Shown piece by piece: positions 20,991-33,665 of a stretch of DNA of 64,000 bases; within the stretch, counting starts at the first letter, position 1; the number at the start of each line of letters is the position of its first letter. Under the pieces are notes generated by a model that saw only the letters and a program-made list of their open reading frames with translations, was not told where the DNA came from and made no database searches. The stretch is from Henricia sp. BOLD:AAB3569 (Eukaryota > Echinodermata > Asteroidea > Spinulosida > Echinasteridae): the NCBI GenBank assembly GCA_037783545.1, contig JBBELK010000303.1:620001-684000 (forward strand). The letters are read 5' to 3'. A program made the position numbers and the translations under genes.

Positions 20991-21239
20991 AGAGCGGGTC
21001 ACAAATAAGCATCTGTCAAGCTCGGGCAAACTGTACAGCGAATCCGGGAGGGAAGAAATGACTCATTTACATATACACAAACATTATAAATGATGTTGTA
21101 CCGTTGGACTAATTGTGATTTTGTCATAAATGCAAGTTTTTGTAATTATGATGTTCATTATTGCTGTTTAATTTGTATACTGGTACAAAACAAGTTCCTG
21201 GGTTTGTTCATTTGCCTTCAAAAAAAGGTGGATTTTTAT
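20991..21239. other. Non-coding stretch
   Basis: AT-rich; no recognised feature. Confidence 0.4.
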
Positions 21240-21430
21240 CATGAAAATTACCAAAATATGCATTTCGTAAAACGCTTCCCTGTATAAAACCACATGACCC
21301 AGGGTCTTCATATTTGGCAGACATATAGATCAGATCATGGGCTACAATCTTGTTGATGTAGGCATTTGTATCTGACCCTTCCCTCCTGGGTCAATTGAAC
21401 GCCAAAGTTCAGCCAAGTCAACGTTTGCGT
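21240..21430 (+). repeat. Repeat R2 unit (AAATTACCAAAATATGCAT)
   Basis: AAATTACCAAAATATGCAT, GACCCAGGGTCTTC, TAGATCAGATCATGG and CTGACCCTTCC recur in the same order at 28500-28700 and 28820-29030. This is an outlying copy of the array at 28.4-30.3 kb. Confidence 0.7.
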
Positions 21431-22195
21431 ATATACGGGGTGGATTTAAAAAAACTGAACTGAGATATTATTGCTAATTGTAGCTAAAGTAGGGCGCGTA
21501 TATGAATGAACGGGAGATATCATCTGTAAGGGTTGAATAATCTCTTTAAAATGACACCATGATCATGTCATCATGTTTTCGGTTGACTGAGCAGTGACCA
21601 GTGTTATGCCAAGGGCCTAGTTTTAGATTTGACCGTTCTCAAAGCGAGCAAACTTCGCAGAAATCAATTTTACTGTAGCTGTTTATTCCGTGTGCCCTGT
21701 GTGACACGGCTCTCACAGAGACGGTGACACGGTAACTTTTTGCGTGGAAGCAGTCTTTTAACTGTGTCTACCACAGACGTGTAATTAAACACAAGAGTAG
21801 GATACAATCTCTCATGTTATTTTAGTCTTATTTAAGAGAGTCCACTCTCTACAAGAAAGTACTTGTATGTTATGTTATTGAGAGAATGTCGTAGTTCCAA
21901 TTCATTCCAATGTTTGTTTTCTTTCTTTTAGGTTTAGTAAGGTGCAAAGCTTAATATAGGCCTGATATCATTAAGTCATTGTCAGGATTTTATTGAACTG
22001 TCTTCAACAAATCTATTTACGAAGTTGTTCCTTCTTGGCCAAACTCTTTTCAATCTTAACAAATTATGTGCTCTGATTTCTGCCTTTGATGACTACTATA
22101 TTTATATCAGAAACAAACTAACAATGAACAGTTCAGATTTCGCAAAGGGAAATAAAACTTGCCTCTAAACTTAGTTTTCAGGATAAACTTTTTAA

Positions 22196-23817
22196 ATATT
22201 TAATTTATAACTGCTTGTGACATTATGACAAATAGTACTAATTTTACAGTAACTTAGGCCTAATTGATGTTTTTAAATGTGCAAAAACTAAAAATTGCCA
22301 TATTTTCAAATCTAAACATCTTTTCTGAATCGATGAAGGCTTCTGTACTATTTCCATTAAATGTAAATGTTATTTTGTTTTATATGAAATTTGACTCAAT
22401 ACTCTCTTAGTATTAATCCTGAACCTACATGTTATGATACTCCTCAAGGAGCTAATTAAGTAATCAAAAGTTTTTACCTCCACCATGACTTGTATCTCAC
22501 AGTTCATCAAACACCTCGAAGTTGTAGATCTGTATAGCAGTACTTCCCCCACCCAGGCAAACTGACACAACTCAAAAACTGTTCATCATCAGGTATAAGA
22601 TTAAATGAGCATACAATTTAATGTTTTCCATATATTCAAACATTCATAACAAATCAGCCGATTCACCTATGATCGTGATTCCTGCGCCATATACTGTCAT
22701 TAACAAAGGTATTTAACTGATGATCTCATAATTACGTCATCACGTGTAAGATTAAAGGTGCATAAAAACGTTAAAAATATTTAATATTAAAAAATGCGAG
22801 CTTCAACCTTGATTCCTTCCCATATACGATCACTAGCGAAGGTCGTTAATTTTCGGCTTTTCCGTTTATTTCTTCTTCTGATTTGTTTCCTATAACATAA
22901 CGCATGGCCGTTGTCAGGACTTTTTGAGGTTGTTCCCAAACTTGAGGTTGTTCTTAAACAAACTTGGTCGCATCAAAGACATAGTAGAAGAGGTGCACCC
23001 AACAATGGCATCATCATGACGTCATCAGGTGTAAGTTTAAAGGAGCATGAAATTTAATGTTTCTAAATTCAAACATTCATAAAAAATCAATCGTTTGACC
23101 TACGATCTTGATTCTTTCGGCATATACGATCATTAATAAAGGTCTTTCAGATGCCCACATGCCTTTACATTTGACCTTATTCCCTATTGGTCAAACAGAC
23201 TTTGCCTTGCCATTTGAAACTGGTAAGAGATAGGTGTTTGAGTTCGACTAGGGTGGGGTATCCAAAAAATATCGCCCCCAGTGACCTTGCTCACTTCCGG
23301 TAGAAATCGGAACAGCATTTAAAAAAACCTATTTTGTAAAAGTGGTGAAATAAGCTGCCGAGATGGGGTTGGTAGTGCTAGTGTCTAAGGTAAATAGGGT
23401 TTAAAAAAAATGTAAGTTTGTACGTCATTACATAAAAGGGCACCGACCCTGTAGCGGCGAAAATGAAAAGTCTTCAAATGACCTTTTCATAGCAGTGTTT
23501 GCGCAAATTAGTCCAATAGTGGTGATTATAGAGTGCGTCGACCACCAAACATGTCTGTGTTGTTAAAACATTAAGTCATCAATCCTTTAAAGGTAACACA
23601 TTACAGGTAAATACTTTATATGCCAACATCTAATTTTGCAAGCTAAGCATGCTCATTTTAAAAGTTAAAACAAATTCGAAAAAGCCCTACGCTCTGTTCA
23701 TAGAACAGACGTAGGTCTAGTTTTTTCTTTTCTTCTTTTTCCACTCAAACGTTTCCATAGATTTTCTTTAAAACGGTTCAAGCTATCAACTTGAAACTTG
23801 GTAGGAACATTTAAATA
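22196..23817 (+). repeat. Tandem segmental duplication, unit A
   Basis: The segment beginning AAATATTTAATTTATAACTG restarts at 23818. Unit B is split into 23818-23937 and 26957-28428 by an inserted element. The units match over almost their whole length with small indels (for example, about 20 bp near 22880 is missing from unit B). No coding content was recognised. Confidence 0.9.
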
Positions 23818-23937
23818 AATATTTAATTTATAACTGCTTGTGACATTATGACAAATAGTACTAATTTTACAGTAACTTAGGCCTAATTGATGTTTTTAAT
23901 TGTGCAAAAACTTAAAATTGCCATATTTTCAAATCTA

Positions 23938-26900
23938 CACTGTAAAAATTAACTAGTCATTTTGCAATCTAAAAGACTAACTGGACATTTTTTGACTAAC
24001 CAATTTCAGGAAAATACTAATGTCAGTTTATGCAAAGACTAATGCAGATTTTTGTAAGACTAATTTTTTTGAAAGACTAATTAGATCACATCCAAATTAC
24101 TAATCATGTTAGTCACCTGAGTTCCGAAAGACGAATTAAATTCCAAATGACTAATTGTATGACTAATTAATGCGTGAAATACTAATTCCTTACAAAATTA
24201 GTCAGGCTTTGGAAGATTCCAAGGTTTGACGTCCCTCCCTCTGAACACTTCGTTAATTATGTCTTTCTTGAAGAAAATGAGCACGGCTCCATTGTCGGCT
24301 GGAAACTGTTTTTGTTGTATTTCAAGCCAAGAACACAATACAAATATTTGCCCTTTGTGCAGCGATACTTTGGGCTGTTTGTGCACAATACGTGTTACTT
24401 ATGTTGAGGTAGTTAGTTCGATTAGTAGAACAGCTGAGTGGCGTAATATTCTTTTTGGCGCTGAAAAACGTAACAGCGTACATACGTACGTACGTGTGTA
24501 TACACAGTACACACAGTGTTCAGCAGCGACAGATGCAGCCACGGCGACAGATCAGACTCAAAAGAGTAGGGATTTCGTCCATAATTACCCGATTTATGTC
24601 TTTCAATCTCGGTAACTTTATGGCGTGGACTGTACTGAGAACTAGTATAAGGCAGCGGCAAAGTACGGATAATTTAGCAAACTGCAGGATTATGCATGAA
24701 TCCCGCGAGTCCAAATCACTCAGCTAGGCTAGGCTTAGCCCTAAAGTTAGGGCTGTAAATTGCTCGCTTTTCAAATCTGACTTATTACAGTCGCAATCAC
24801 AGCCCTAAGGCAGGGTAGTACGACAATACTCAGTCTGAAACTGCTCAAATCTGACAAAGTTCTACTACAAATATCGTCCGAAGCACATCAGACCGAGCAC
24901 TTTCACATACACCATTGTAATCCTGAGAGTCTAGTGTTTCATAAAATAACAGTAACGCTTACGGAATCGTCAATTTGGCCATCTACGATGTCTGGAAACA
25001 TTGGACAAAATTCGGACAACGTTAAACATGCATCTCTATGAGCGACGCCATCTTAGCTGATATGCTTCCGCTTCTCGATCATGAGACGTACAGGAGCCCG
25101 GCTAACTGTGCAATATGCATAATTCATATTGACGTCCGTGTGTTTATCCCAGCTGGCAATACGTCACTCGCACAGTTCGATAACTAGTAGACTGGTTCCC
25201 GTCCACATATTCCACACAGGAGAATATAATATATATTTTCGCAATAAGCGAACCAATCTATAGGGATCAGGAACCAATCTAGATAACTAGCTACACTGCG
25301 CGCGTGACGTTCTTGCGTGAAGATGTCTTTTAGGTACGTACTCTTGCACAATTTCTGCCATATACTGTGGACCGGTCCCATTGATTGTTTTGTAAGTGAG
25401 TAGTAGGATTTTGTAGATGACACGTTGTTTGATTGGAAGCCAGTGGAGAGATTGCAAGATTGGTGAGATGTGTTGACGGCGAGGAGTACCAGTCACAAGT
25501 CGTGCAGCACTATTTTGCACGCGTTGAAGTTTATGGACTTCTGAGTCGGGAAGACCGTAGAGTAGTGAATTGCAAAACTCCAGTCTCGAAGTGACAAAGG
25601 CATGGATGAGTCTGGCTGTGCAGTTGTCATCAAGGTATTCACGGATCCGACTTATACCCCGAAGTGCAACAAATGCTGAACGGCAGACCCGATTTACTTG
25701 GTCAGACATACGCAGGTTGCAGTCAATTATGACCCCAAGACTCTTTACAGACTTCGTTGGATGAATCGTTGCATCGCCAATAATAAGAGATGGTGGATGA
25801 GGACTGTGAGAACTAAAACGTGAGGTGAGGTAGAGGAGCTCTGTTTTGCTATCATTGAGGCACAGGCTATTAGCAGTAGACCATAATCTCACATCAGTAA
25901 TGCACTGCTGCATTTTTCTCACTGCTTCCTGTTGCTCAGATGGATCAAAGGTAAGAAATAATTGAGTGTCATCGGCATATGCAACGGTGTGAATACCATG
26001 TGACATGATTATTTCCTGCAGTGGGGATGTATATAGCGAGAAGAGTAGAGTACCTGCAACCGATCCTTGTGGCACTCCTGCGTGAACTCCGATGATAGCC
26101 GAGTTTTCACCTTGTATAGCAACAGCTTGGTACCGATCTTTGAGGTAGGAGGTAAACCACTGTAGTGCAAGACCACTAATACCAAATCTAGATTGAAGGC
26201 GTTCAAGGAGGATGTCGTGATCAATTGTGTCGAATGCCGCCAAATAGTCTAACAACACGAGAAGAGCTTCCTTGCGGTTATCAAAGCGATCATGTTTAGT
26301 ATTGTATGACGAATGTCGATCTACATTGCAAAAGGTTTCTTCGTACGTCGATTAACATGTAACTCGAACGTTGAATGGAATTTGCTTCACAAAATGGCTG
26401 TTACTCGTGTTAATATTTTTTCACAATTTGTTTCAAAAAAATAATTAGGCCTATTAATTATGCGTGTACGTATACTCGTTACAGTGCTTTGCTTTACTGT
26501 TCTCAGTACATGTACAAAAATTACAATCCACGCTATTAAAGTAACGTTGAAAGAGGTAAATCGGGCGAAAGCCCTACCTTACGAGTCTGATCTGTCGTCA
26601 TTCGGTGGAATACGCTGCTTATCGCTGGGTGTATTCCTAGCAGGAAAAATGAGGTCGAAATGTCAGACTAATTTAGGGTACAAAGACTAATTAAAAGACG
26701 AATTATTTTTCGGAATTGACTAATTAAATTTGTTGAATGACTAATTAATTTTTTTGGAAGACTAATTAAATTTGGTAAATGACTAATCATCCGAAAAATT
26801 AGGCAAATTAGACCATTTTTAAAGACTAATTATTATTAGTCATTGCACACGTGTAATGACTAACCTTTCGACTGGGTGACTAAATAAAGATTAGTCAAAT

Positions 26901-26956
26901 TATACCATGAAATGACTAATTTTTTTTCGTCAATTGACTACTTAATTTTTAGAGTG
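23938..26956. mobile_element. TA-flanked element with CACT[G/C]TAAAAATTAA ends
   Basis: The ends CACTGTAAAAATTAA and the complement of CACTCTAAAAATTAA are flanked by TA (23936-23937 and 26957-26958). The empty site is seen in unit A (CAAATCTAAACATC near 22310), which confirms a 2-bp TA duplication. Both subterminal regions (23940-24190 and 26660-26956) hold about ten GACTAAT words each, in both orientations. No transposase was found. The interior carries an RT fragment (25287-26310). Size 3019 bp. The superfamily is uncertain: TA suggests Tc1/mariner-type insertion, while the CACT end and repeat-rich termini recall CACTA elements. Confidence 0.85.
25287..26310 (-). pseudogene. CR1/L2-like reverse transcriptase fragment
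   Basis: Read on the minus strand, the frame from 26258 has YLAAFDTIDHDILLERL, WFTSYLKDRYQAVAI, GVPQGSVAGTLLFSLY and an intact YADD box in HTVAYADDTQLFLTFDP. LWSTANSLCLNDSKTELLY, LGVIIDCNLRMSDQVN, HAFVTSRLEFCNSLLYGLP, LQRVQNSAARLV and WLPIKQRVIYKILLLTYK follow. It is 5' truncated before the FD box (upstream bases to about 26310 still encode FDNRKEALLVLL). It ends near 25287, lacking the last part seen in the copy at 11.4-14.2 kb. The long uninterrupted frame of over 320 residues marks it as a younger copy. Confidence 0.92.
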
Positions 26957-28428
26957 TAAACATCTTTTCTGAATCGATGAAGGCTTCTGTACTATTTCCA
27001 TTAAATGTAAATGTTATTTTGTTTTATATCAAATTTGACTCAATACTCTCTTAGTATTAATCCTGAACCTACATGTTATGATACTCCTCAAGGAGCTAAT
27101 TAAGTAATCAAAAGTTTTTACCTGCACCATGACTTGTATCTCACAGTTTATCAAACACCTCGAAGTTGTAGATCTGTATAGCAGTACTTCCCCCACCCAG
27201 GCAAACTGACACAACTCAAAAACTGTTCATCATCAGGTATAAGATTAAATGAGCATACAATTTAATGTTTTCCATATATTCAAACATTCATAACAAATCA
27301 GCCGATTCACCTATGATCGTGATTCCTGCGCCACTGTCATTAACAAAGGTATTTAACTGATGATCTCATAATTACGTCATCACGTGTAAGATTAAAGGTG
27401 CATAAAAACGTTAAAAATATTTAATATTAAAAAATGCGAGCTTCAACCTTGATTCCTTCCCATATACGATCACTAGCGAAGGTCGTTAATTTTCGGCTTT
27501 TGTTCCCTATTGACATAACGCATGGCCGTTGTCAGGACTTTTTGAGGTTGTTCCCAAACTTGAGGTTGTTCTTAAACAAACTTGGTCGCATCAAAGACAT
27601 AGTAGAAGAGGTGCACCCAACAATGGCATCATCATGACGTCATCAGGTGTAAGTTTAAAGGAGCATGACATTTAATGTTTCTAAATTCAAAAATTCATAC
27701 AAAATCAACCGTTTGACCTACGATCTTGATTCTTTCGGCATATACGATCATTAGTAAAGGTCTTTCAGATGCCCACATGCCTTTACATTTGACCTCATTC
27801 CCTATTGGTCAAACAGACTTTGCCTTTCCATTTGAAACTGGTAAGAGATAGGTGTTAGAGTTCGACTAGGGTGGGGTATCCAAAAAATATCGCCCCCAGT
27901 GACCTTGCTCACTTCCGGTAGAAACCGGAACAGCATTTTAAAAAAACCTATTTTGTAAAAGTGGTGAAATAAGCTGCCGAGATGGGGTTGGTAGTGCTAG
28001 TGTCTAAGGTAAATAGGGTTTTTAAAAAATTTAAGTTTGTACGTCATTCCATAAAAGGGCACCCTGTAGCGGCGAAATTAAAAAGTCTTAAAATGACCTT
28101 TTCATAGCAGTCTTTGCGCAAATTAGTCTAATAGTGGTGATTATAGAGTGCGTCGACCACCAAACATGTCTGTGTTGTTAAAACATTGATTACGTCATCA
28201 ATCCTTTAAAGGTAACACATTACAGGTAAAACTTTATATGCCAACATCTAATTTTGCAAGCTAAGCATGCTTATTTTAAAAGTTAAAACAAATTCGAAAA
28301 GCCCTACGCTCTGTTCATAGAACAGACGTAGGTCTAGTTTTTTTTCTTTTCTTCTTTTTCCACTCAAACGTTTCCAGAGCTTTTCTTCAAAACGGTTCAA
28401 GCTATCAACTTGAAACTTGGTAGGAACA

Positions 28429-30310
28429 TCAACCCCAATGTGAAGGTGTGCATACAAGTGTGACGTCACCGTGACGTCATCGGGTATCAAATTACAACCC
28501 AAAAATTACCAAAATATGCATGTTTTAAAATGCTTCCGGAAAACCACGTGACCCATGATCTTCGTATTAGACAGGCTTATAGATCAGATCATGGCCTACA
28601 ATTTTTTTTGTGTTGGTATTTTCATCTGACAATTTGAGGTCAAAGTTCAACGAAAATGAAAATCTCAATGTTTGCACTTTTTGAGCAGCAATGACCATCA
28701 AACCAAGCTGAATCTTTTAGAAACTAAGTACATGCATAGGTCCTATGACAGACTTTCACAAGCATGTATAATACTATGAAGACATCAGGCGTGACGTCAC
28801 TGTGACGTCATCAGGTATGAAATTACACCCTAAAAATAACCAAAATATGCATGTTTTAAAATGCTTCCGTTTCGAAAACTTCGTGACCCAGGATCTTCGT
28901 ATTTGGCAGGCTTCTAGATTAGATCATGTGCTACAATGTTCTTTGTGTGGGCATTTTCATCTGACCCTTCCTTCTGGGGTAAATTGGAGGTCAAAGTACA
29001 ACGAAAACGAAAATCTCAATTTGTTCACTTACTGAGCAACAATGCCTATGAAACCAAGCTGAATCTTTACTAAATTAGATACAGACATGGGCCCTATGGC
29101 ATACTTTCACAAGCATGTATAGTATCATGATGACATATCAAGTGTGACGCAATCGTGACGTCATCATGTGTCAAATTACAGCAATTCAAAGTTAAATATT
29201 TCAAAATTTCATATCTCAAGAACCGTGATAGATATTTGAATACTTCTTTCACAGCGTGATAGGTTTCAAAGAAGTGAACAAATCATACATTGACATGACC
29301 CCTGTGTGACCCCAACTTCCAGTTGAAACCGGAAGTTGTTTGAAAATGTGCTTTTTTAAAGCATTTTGTATGCAAATATAGCCGAAGTGGTAGGGAATTT
29401 GACCATGGTTCCACGAAACACAATGTTCCTACACATGTGGACTTATGACTATACCAATGGTGACGTCATCACATACACGGTGGTTACGTAATATGGTATT
29501 AAATTACGTATGGTGTTGGAGCTGAATTATTTAAAAATGCTGTGTCTTGAGAACTACAATATATATTTGAATGATTTCTTCGCCACATTTAAGAGCTTGA
29601 TGTTTAACATATTGTTTAACAATTTGTGCACAGAATTGTGACGTCATGATGTCGTCACAGGTGTCAAATTACAAGAATTCAAAAGTGATTATTTCAAAAA
29701 TTCATATCTCAAGAACCGTAATAGATACTTGAAAAAAAACAATTCACAGCATGATATATTGTCTCAATCAACTGAACAAATCATTCAATTATATGACCCT
29801 TGTGTGACTCCTACTTCCGGTCCAAACCGGAAGTTGTTCGAAAATGTGCCATTGTTTAGCATTTTGAATGCAAATAGAGCCAATATTAATGTGATAGGGA
29901 ATTTGACCATAGTTCTACGGAACGAAATGTTCCCACACATGTGCACTTTATGAGTGTATAGCAATGATGATCTCATCACGTAATATGATCTAAAATGATA
30001 AAATACTGAGAACTCTAATAGATATTGGAAAGATTCTTTCACCACTATGTAAGAACTTGTTCTTCAGTACAACCTTGAACATGTTGTGCACACAATAGTG
30101 ACGTCATGGTGAGATTGACTGTGCCAATAATGACGTCATCAGATTCACAATTTTAGCGTTGAATAGTCAAAGAGTCATGTCTCGATAATTCCAATACTGG
30201 CAATCGATATGTGAATGTTTCTTTTGCAACATCGACCAACTCGGGTTTTGAACCAATTTCAAAAGTGTGATGACGTCATCATAAGATGAATGTTAATGTC
30301 ACCCGATCAC
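28429..30310 (+). repeat. Repeat R2 array with TGACGTCA octamers
   Basis: Units of about 320-350 bp contain TGACGTCATC, then a CAAATTACA-type word, ATATCTCAAGAACCG and a GGAAGTTGTT segment. The palindrome TGACGTCA is at 28461, 28472, 28792, 28803, 29156, 29461, 29639, 30099, 30131 and 30271. Similar octamers lie in the duplicated units near 23017 and 27634. TGACGTCA is the CRE consensus, but its fixed place inside a repeat makes a regulatory role unproven. No genes. Confidence 0.75.
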
Positions 30311-30629
30311 CTTGCGTTTGTAAAAAAACAAACGCTCAGTTCTAGCTCAATGTTTAAACTTTAAATTCTCTTGTTTGAATTTACTTAGCTTCCGAAGTCG
30401 TTGTAATTTCCGTCATGAAAGTGTGACGGATATTATTTTGGCACATTAAATTTCCTAGGGTACAACACTGACAATTTAATAAAACTCCCCTAAAGATTGT
30501 GCCGAACGTTAATTATAGTGATTGTGTACCTTAATGATCATCTTCCACTAAAAATATTCAAAATTTGAAAAACTTTTTTTCACGATTTCTTCAGGCCAAA
30601 AATAGACACTTACTAAAGGATGACAGCAC

Positions 30630-31135
30630 GGAGTGATGTATTACAGGCACACATGATAAGAACCCTTACTGGTGAGCGGCGCCATGCATGCAGCCACAGT
30701 GATTAAAGATACACAGATCGTGGTAAGTTGAAAAGACATGAGAACCCATACTGGTGAGTGGCCCTAACATGTAGCCACTGTGACGAGACATTCACACAAG
30801 GTAGAGACTTGAAGGCACGCATGAAAACCCAGCATACTGGTGATTAATGTATATATATATATGTGTGTGCAGCCATTGTGATAAGACATTCGCACAAAGT
30901 GGTGCCTTAAAGAGACACATGAGCACCCAAACTGGTGAGCGCGGCCATATGTATGCAGCCACTGTGTATATAGGCATTCACTATATGCAACCACTGTGGT
31001 AAATCACTCGCACTGAATGGTAACTTGACGGACACATCTGAACCCATACTGTACGGCACACATCTGAACCCATACTGTGCGTGAGCGACCATGTGCATGC
31101 AGCCACTAATAAAACTTGAGGATACACATGAGAAC
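30630..31135 (+). pseudogene. Fourth C2H2 zinc-finger array, fully decayed
   Basis: Fingers matching the 3' end of paralogue 2 (RSGVLQA, DRGKLKR, then QGRDLK and QSGALKR) are traceable in different frames, with many indels and stops. The junction GAGTGGCCCTAACATGTAGCC at 30759-30779 carries the one-base loss also found at 6701. Further fragments (PLCNHCGKSLALNGNL, and linkers ending CATACTG) run to about 31135 and match the 3' remnants of paralogue 1 near 4200. No lead exon was seen upstream. Confidence 0.82.
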
Positions 31136-31545
31136 CCCTACAAGAGGGAGCTACATTTAAACCTTTACCGCGACTTGAATCTGTAAAAGTACCTGAAAAT
31201 TTTGCCTGCATGACTGGCTATAAATCAGGACTGGAGCCCCGATGCAGGTCCTTCAGTGTTGACTATAAATTAGGTATTCAACTCGTGCGTCAAGGCTTGC
31301 TTTTAAATTTTGCAGTTTGACTACATGTCTACTAATTACACTGCCCTAATAAGCGGTGTTACTTGAATACAGAGGTTTATTCCAGCTGTATGTATAATCA
31401 CAACTGATAAATACAAGATCGACCACTTTGATTGATCTGATTATTTTTTTGACTTTAGTACTGTTGTCTTCTCGGTATTTGATCAAACATTAACTATTCA
31501 AAAACATCTTTTACAATTGTTAGGTGTATTACATCCCATTGTTCA
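31136..31545. other. Non-coding stretch
   Basis: No recognised feature before the inverted-repeat element at 31546. Confidence 0.4.
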
Positions 31546-31614
31546 TAGCCTTGTCCAAGTCTGTTGCGTGAGCGACCTCTCGCGATAAACTGTAGCCAGC
31601 GACTAGTCTGCTCA

Positions 31615-31665
31615 GGGGCCGTCCATAAAGTACGTACGCATGAAATGCCGACTTATGTAGTGTAC
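31615..31665 (+). mobile_element. Solo Harbinger-like MITE end
   Basis: GGGGCCGTCCATAAAGTACG and the following CATGAAATGCCGACTT match the left end of the element at 33981. No partner end lies nearby, so it is a truncated copy. Confidence 0.65.
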
Positions 31666-31839
31666 AGTATACTGTACTGCAGTATCATCATAGTCAAGTG
31701 TTACAACTGAGGAAATCAACGGTACATGTAGTTTGAATTATGCAGCTGAAAAATGGATGACTTTCACGAAGACCAGAAGATATATATCCCTCACATAATT
31801 TGTGTAAATGTATGACGTGTCTGTGAACTTACCAACTGG

Positions 31840-32240
31840 GTATACGCGCAATTAACAGCAAGCATACGTCGCACCGACGTCGGCGAATGTCGCCCGTCGG
31901 TGTACGACGTCGGTAAGACGTCAGATATGAGCCGGCGATTTCCGTATTTGCTATACGTCGGCATTAAGTTAGACATTTGGTCAACATGACGTCACTTTAA
32001 CGTCAATATTTGACGTGAATAAGGTGTCATATATGACGTCGGTAAGACGTCATATAAAAGTTATCACGTTACGTCAGTGCGGCGTCGACATACTGCGTCG
32101 AATTAACGTGGGTTTAGGGACAAATTTACGTCATGCTTGCGTCGCTATTCTGACGGCATCCGGACGTTAACGGCAACATGTGGGCACACGACGTGTTAAA
32201 GACGTATTTTTTCAGTCGTTTTCGATTCGTGCGTCATAAA
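31840..32240. repeat. GACGTC/ACGTC subterminal-type array
   Basis: More than a dozen ACGTC or GACGT words in both orientations, with GACGTCGGTAAGACGTCA twice (near 31908 and 32036). Similar words resume after core C1 (32578-32690), then change to CCAACGTT-type words at 33540-33665. Confidence 0.7.
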
Positions 32241-32249
32241 GTGGTCGTG

Positions 32250-32600
32250 ACCAGATTTACCGTGTAAAAAGGCTAATTTGCTTCAGTTTTGGCAGTTGTT
32301 TTGATTTTTGTAAATGGTTGTTGCTTGATAAAAGGGAAATTGGCAATTGTTGGGGTTGAACAAACTCAAAGTGGCGAGTAATTAGAATTAAATTTGGTAT
32401 TCGGTTATAGTAGGTGTGTGCCAACCATGGGTTACAGGTTACAGGTTTTTGTGGAGCATAAATAGAAGTCGCGCATAAATATAATGTATGAGTAGTGTAT
32501 AAGTAATGTATGAGTAGTGTATGAGTAATGTATGAGTATCGATGAATATGTATAAGTAATGTATGAGTAATGTATGGGGCGTCAGGAAAAGACGTCTTTT
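32250..32600. repeat. Shared core C1, copy a
   Basis: From CAGATTTACCGTGTA to GTATAAGTAATGTATGA this segment is nearly identical to 46078-46435, including TTGCTTCAGTTTTGGCAG, ACAAACTCAAAGTGGCGAG, GGTGTGTGCCAACCATGGGT and GAGCATAAATAGAAGTCGCG, and a (GTATGAGTA)n tail. The flanks are quite different: GACGTC words here, CAGTTGG-type arrays there. No coding capacity apart from open frames across the tail repeat. Confidence 0.9.
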
Positions 32601-32728
32601 GGCTTTGCATACGACCCCACAAAGACGTCAATAAGACGTCAAAAATTTACGTCTGCCGTTGAGCCAGCATTAAATTGACGTGGAAATAAGGTTGGGAATT
32701 GAGCGATATGACGTTTGTCCAACGTTAA

Positions 32729-33528
32729 AGGAACACGTTGCCTTCGGGTTGCGCTTTATTGGGCGTTTTTGGGCTATTACAAGCGTTTGAAGTATAATGA
32801 GCACGATCTGAAAGATGTTTAAAAAGTAGAATATAATGATCCACACAAATGTGCCTTAGAAATGCTTCAATTTTGCGTAATTTCTCGAAGCAGCACGCTC
32901 CGCCATTTATGGGAGTCAAAATCTTGACTCCCATAAATGGCGAAGAAATTATATTAGTCTTATTTCCAGCCTGGAGAAAGAAATAATTTTTCCTTCCTCC
33001 GTTGCGTGTGATGTGCCTGTTTTTTTAATTCGTGTCTACAATAACCATCCAAGTCCTTTCTATCGGTTTGTCCCATGACAATATTCTTACCCTGATTGGC
33101 GAGGTTTTCGTTTTTTCTTTTTTGACGCGTCTGCTGTGTTCTCTTGACGATCCATTTTTTGACAGCCAGTCGGTGTGTGTGTGTGTAGATGTGTGTGTTT
33201 ACATTTCACACATGTCTCGGGAGGCGGAGAATGGTATGGTACCTTGCGTTCATCTGATAGGTTTACCTGACCACTGGCTACGGCGCCAGCCTAACTCCTG
33301 TTCGTCGCTGCATTTTGCCCACTACCCGGACGATCGTATTGACGGCTGAAATACGTATACATTTCGCGGGACATGTAGTGGGGGTCAGAGGTCAGTGTTT
33401 GTTTTTTTAAATTACCATTCACTAATTATAACACATTAAATGTGTTTTATTGCAAGAACAACTCTTAATAAGTATAAGGAACACCCTCAAACGTGAGATT
33501 TCGTGAAATCTGAAGGCAACGTGTTCCT
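32729..33528. mobile_element. TTAA-flanked MITE, family T3
   Basis: TTAA at 32725-32728 and 33529-33532 flank inverted ends AGGAACACGTTGCCTTC. 800 bp. An internal inverted word CCATTTATGGGAGTCAAGA-like hairpin lies near 32903-32940. The 105-residue frame inside has no known domain. Confidence 0.85.
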
Positions 33529-33539
33529 TTAACGCCAAC

Positions 33540-33665
33540 TTATAAACAACGTTGTGCCAACGTTATTCGGAAGTGCAACTTTACGTTGGAACAACGTCAT
33601 TTTCTAACGTTGGTCCAACGTTTCTTCGTCAATTACTGACGTTGAGCCAACGTTGGGCTAACGTA
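33540..33665. repeat. CCAACGTT-type array
   Basis: AACGTTG/CAACGTT words occur about nine times in both orientations in 125 bp. It is probably the right subterminal zone of the element that contains core C1. Confidence 0.7.

Larger units (their letters stand above)
23818..28428 (+). repeat. Tandem segmental duplication, unit B, interrupted
   Basis: Second copy of 22196-23817, interrupted at 23938-26956. The end at about 28428 is set by TTGGTAGGAACAT, after which unit A runs into unit B and unit B into different sequence. Unit A has no insertion, so the element entered after duplication. Confidence 0.88.

Noticed and set aside
28461..30278. TGACGTCA octamers annotated as functional CRE promoters
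   Set aside because: They sit at a fixed place in a dispersed repeat with no adjacent gene; kept only as an observation.
33032..33349. 105-residue frame with a Val/Cys-rich stretch as a membrane protein
   Set aside because: It spans a GT microsatellite inside a TTAA MITE and has no recognisable family.
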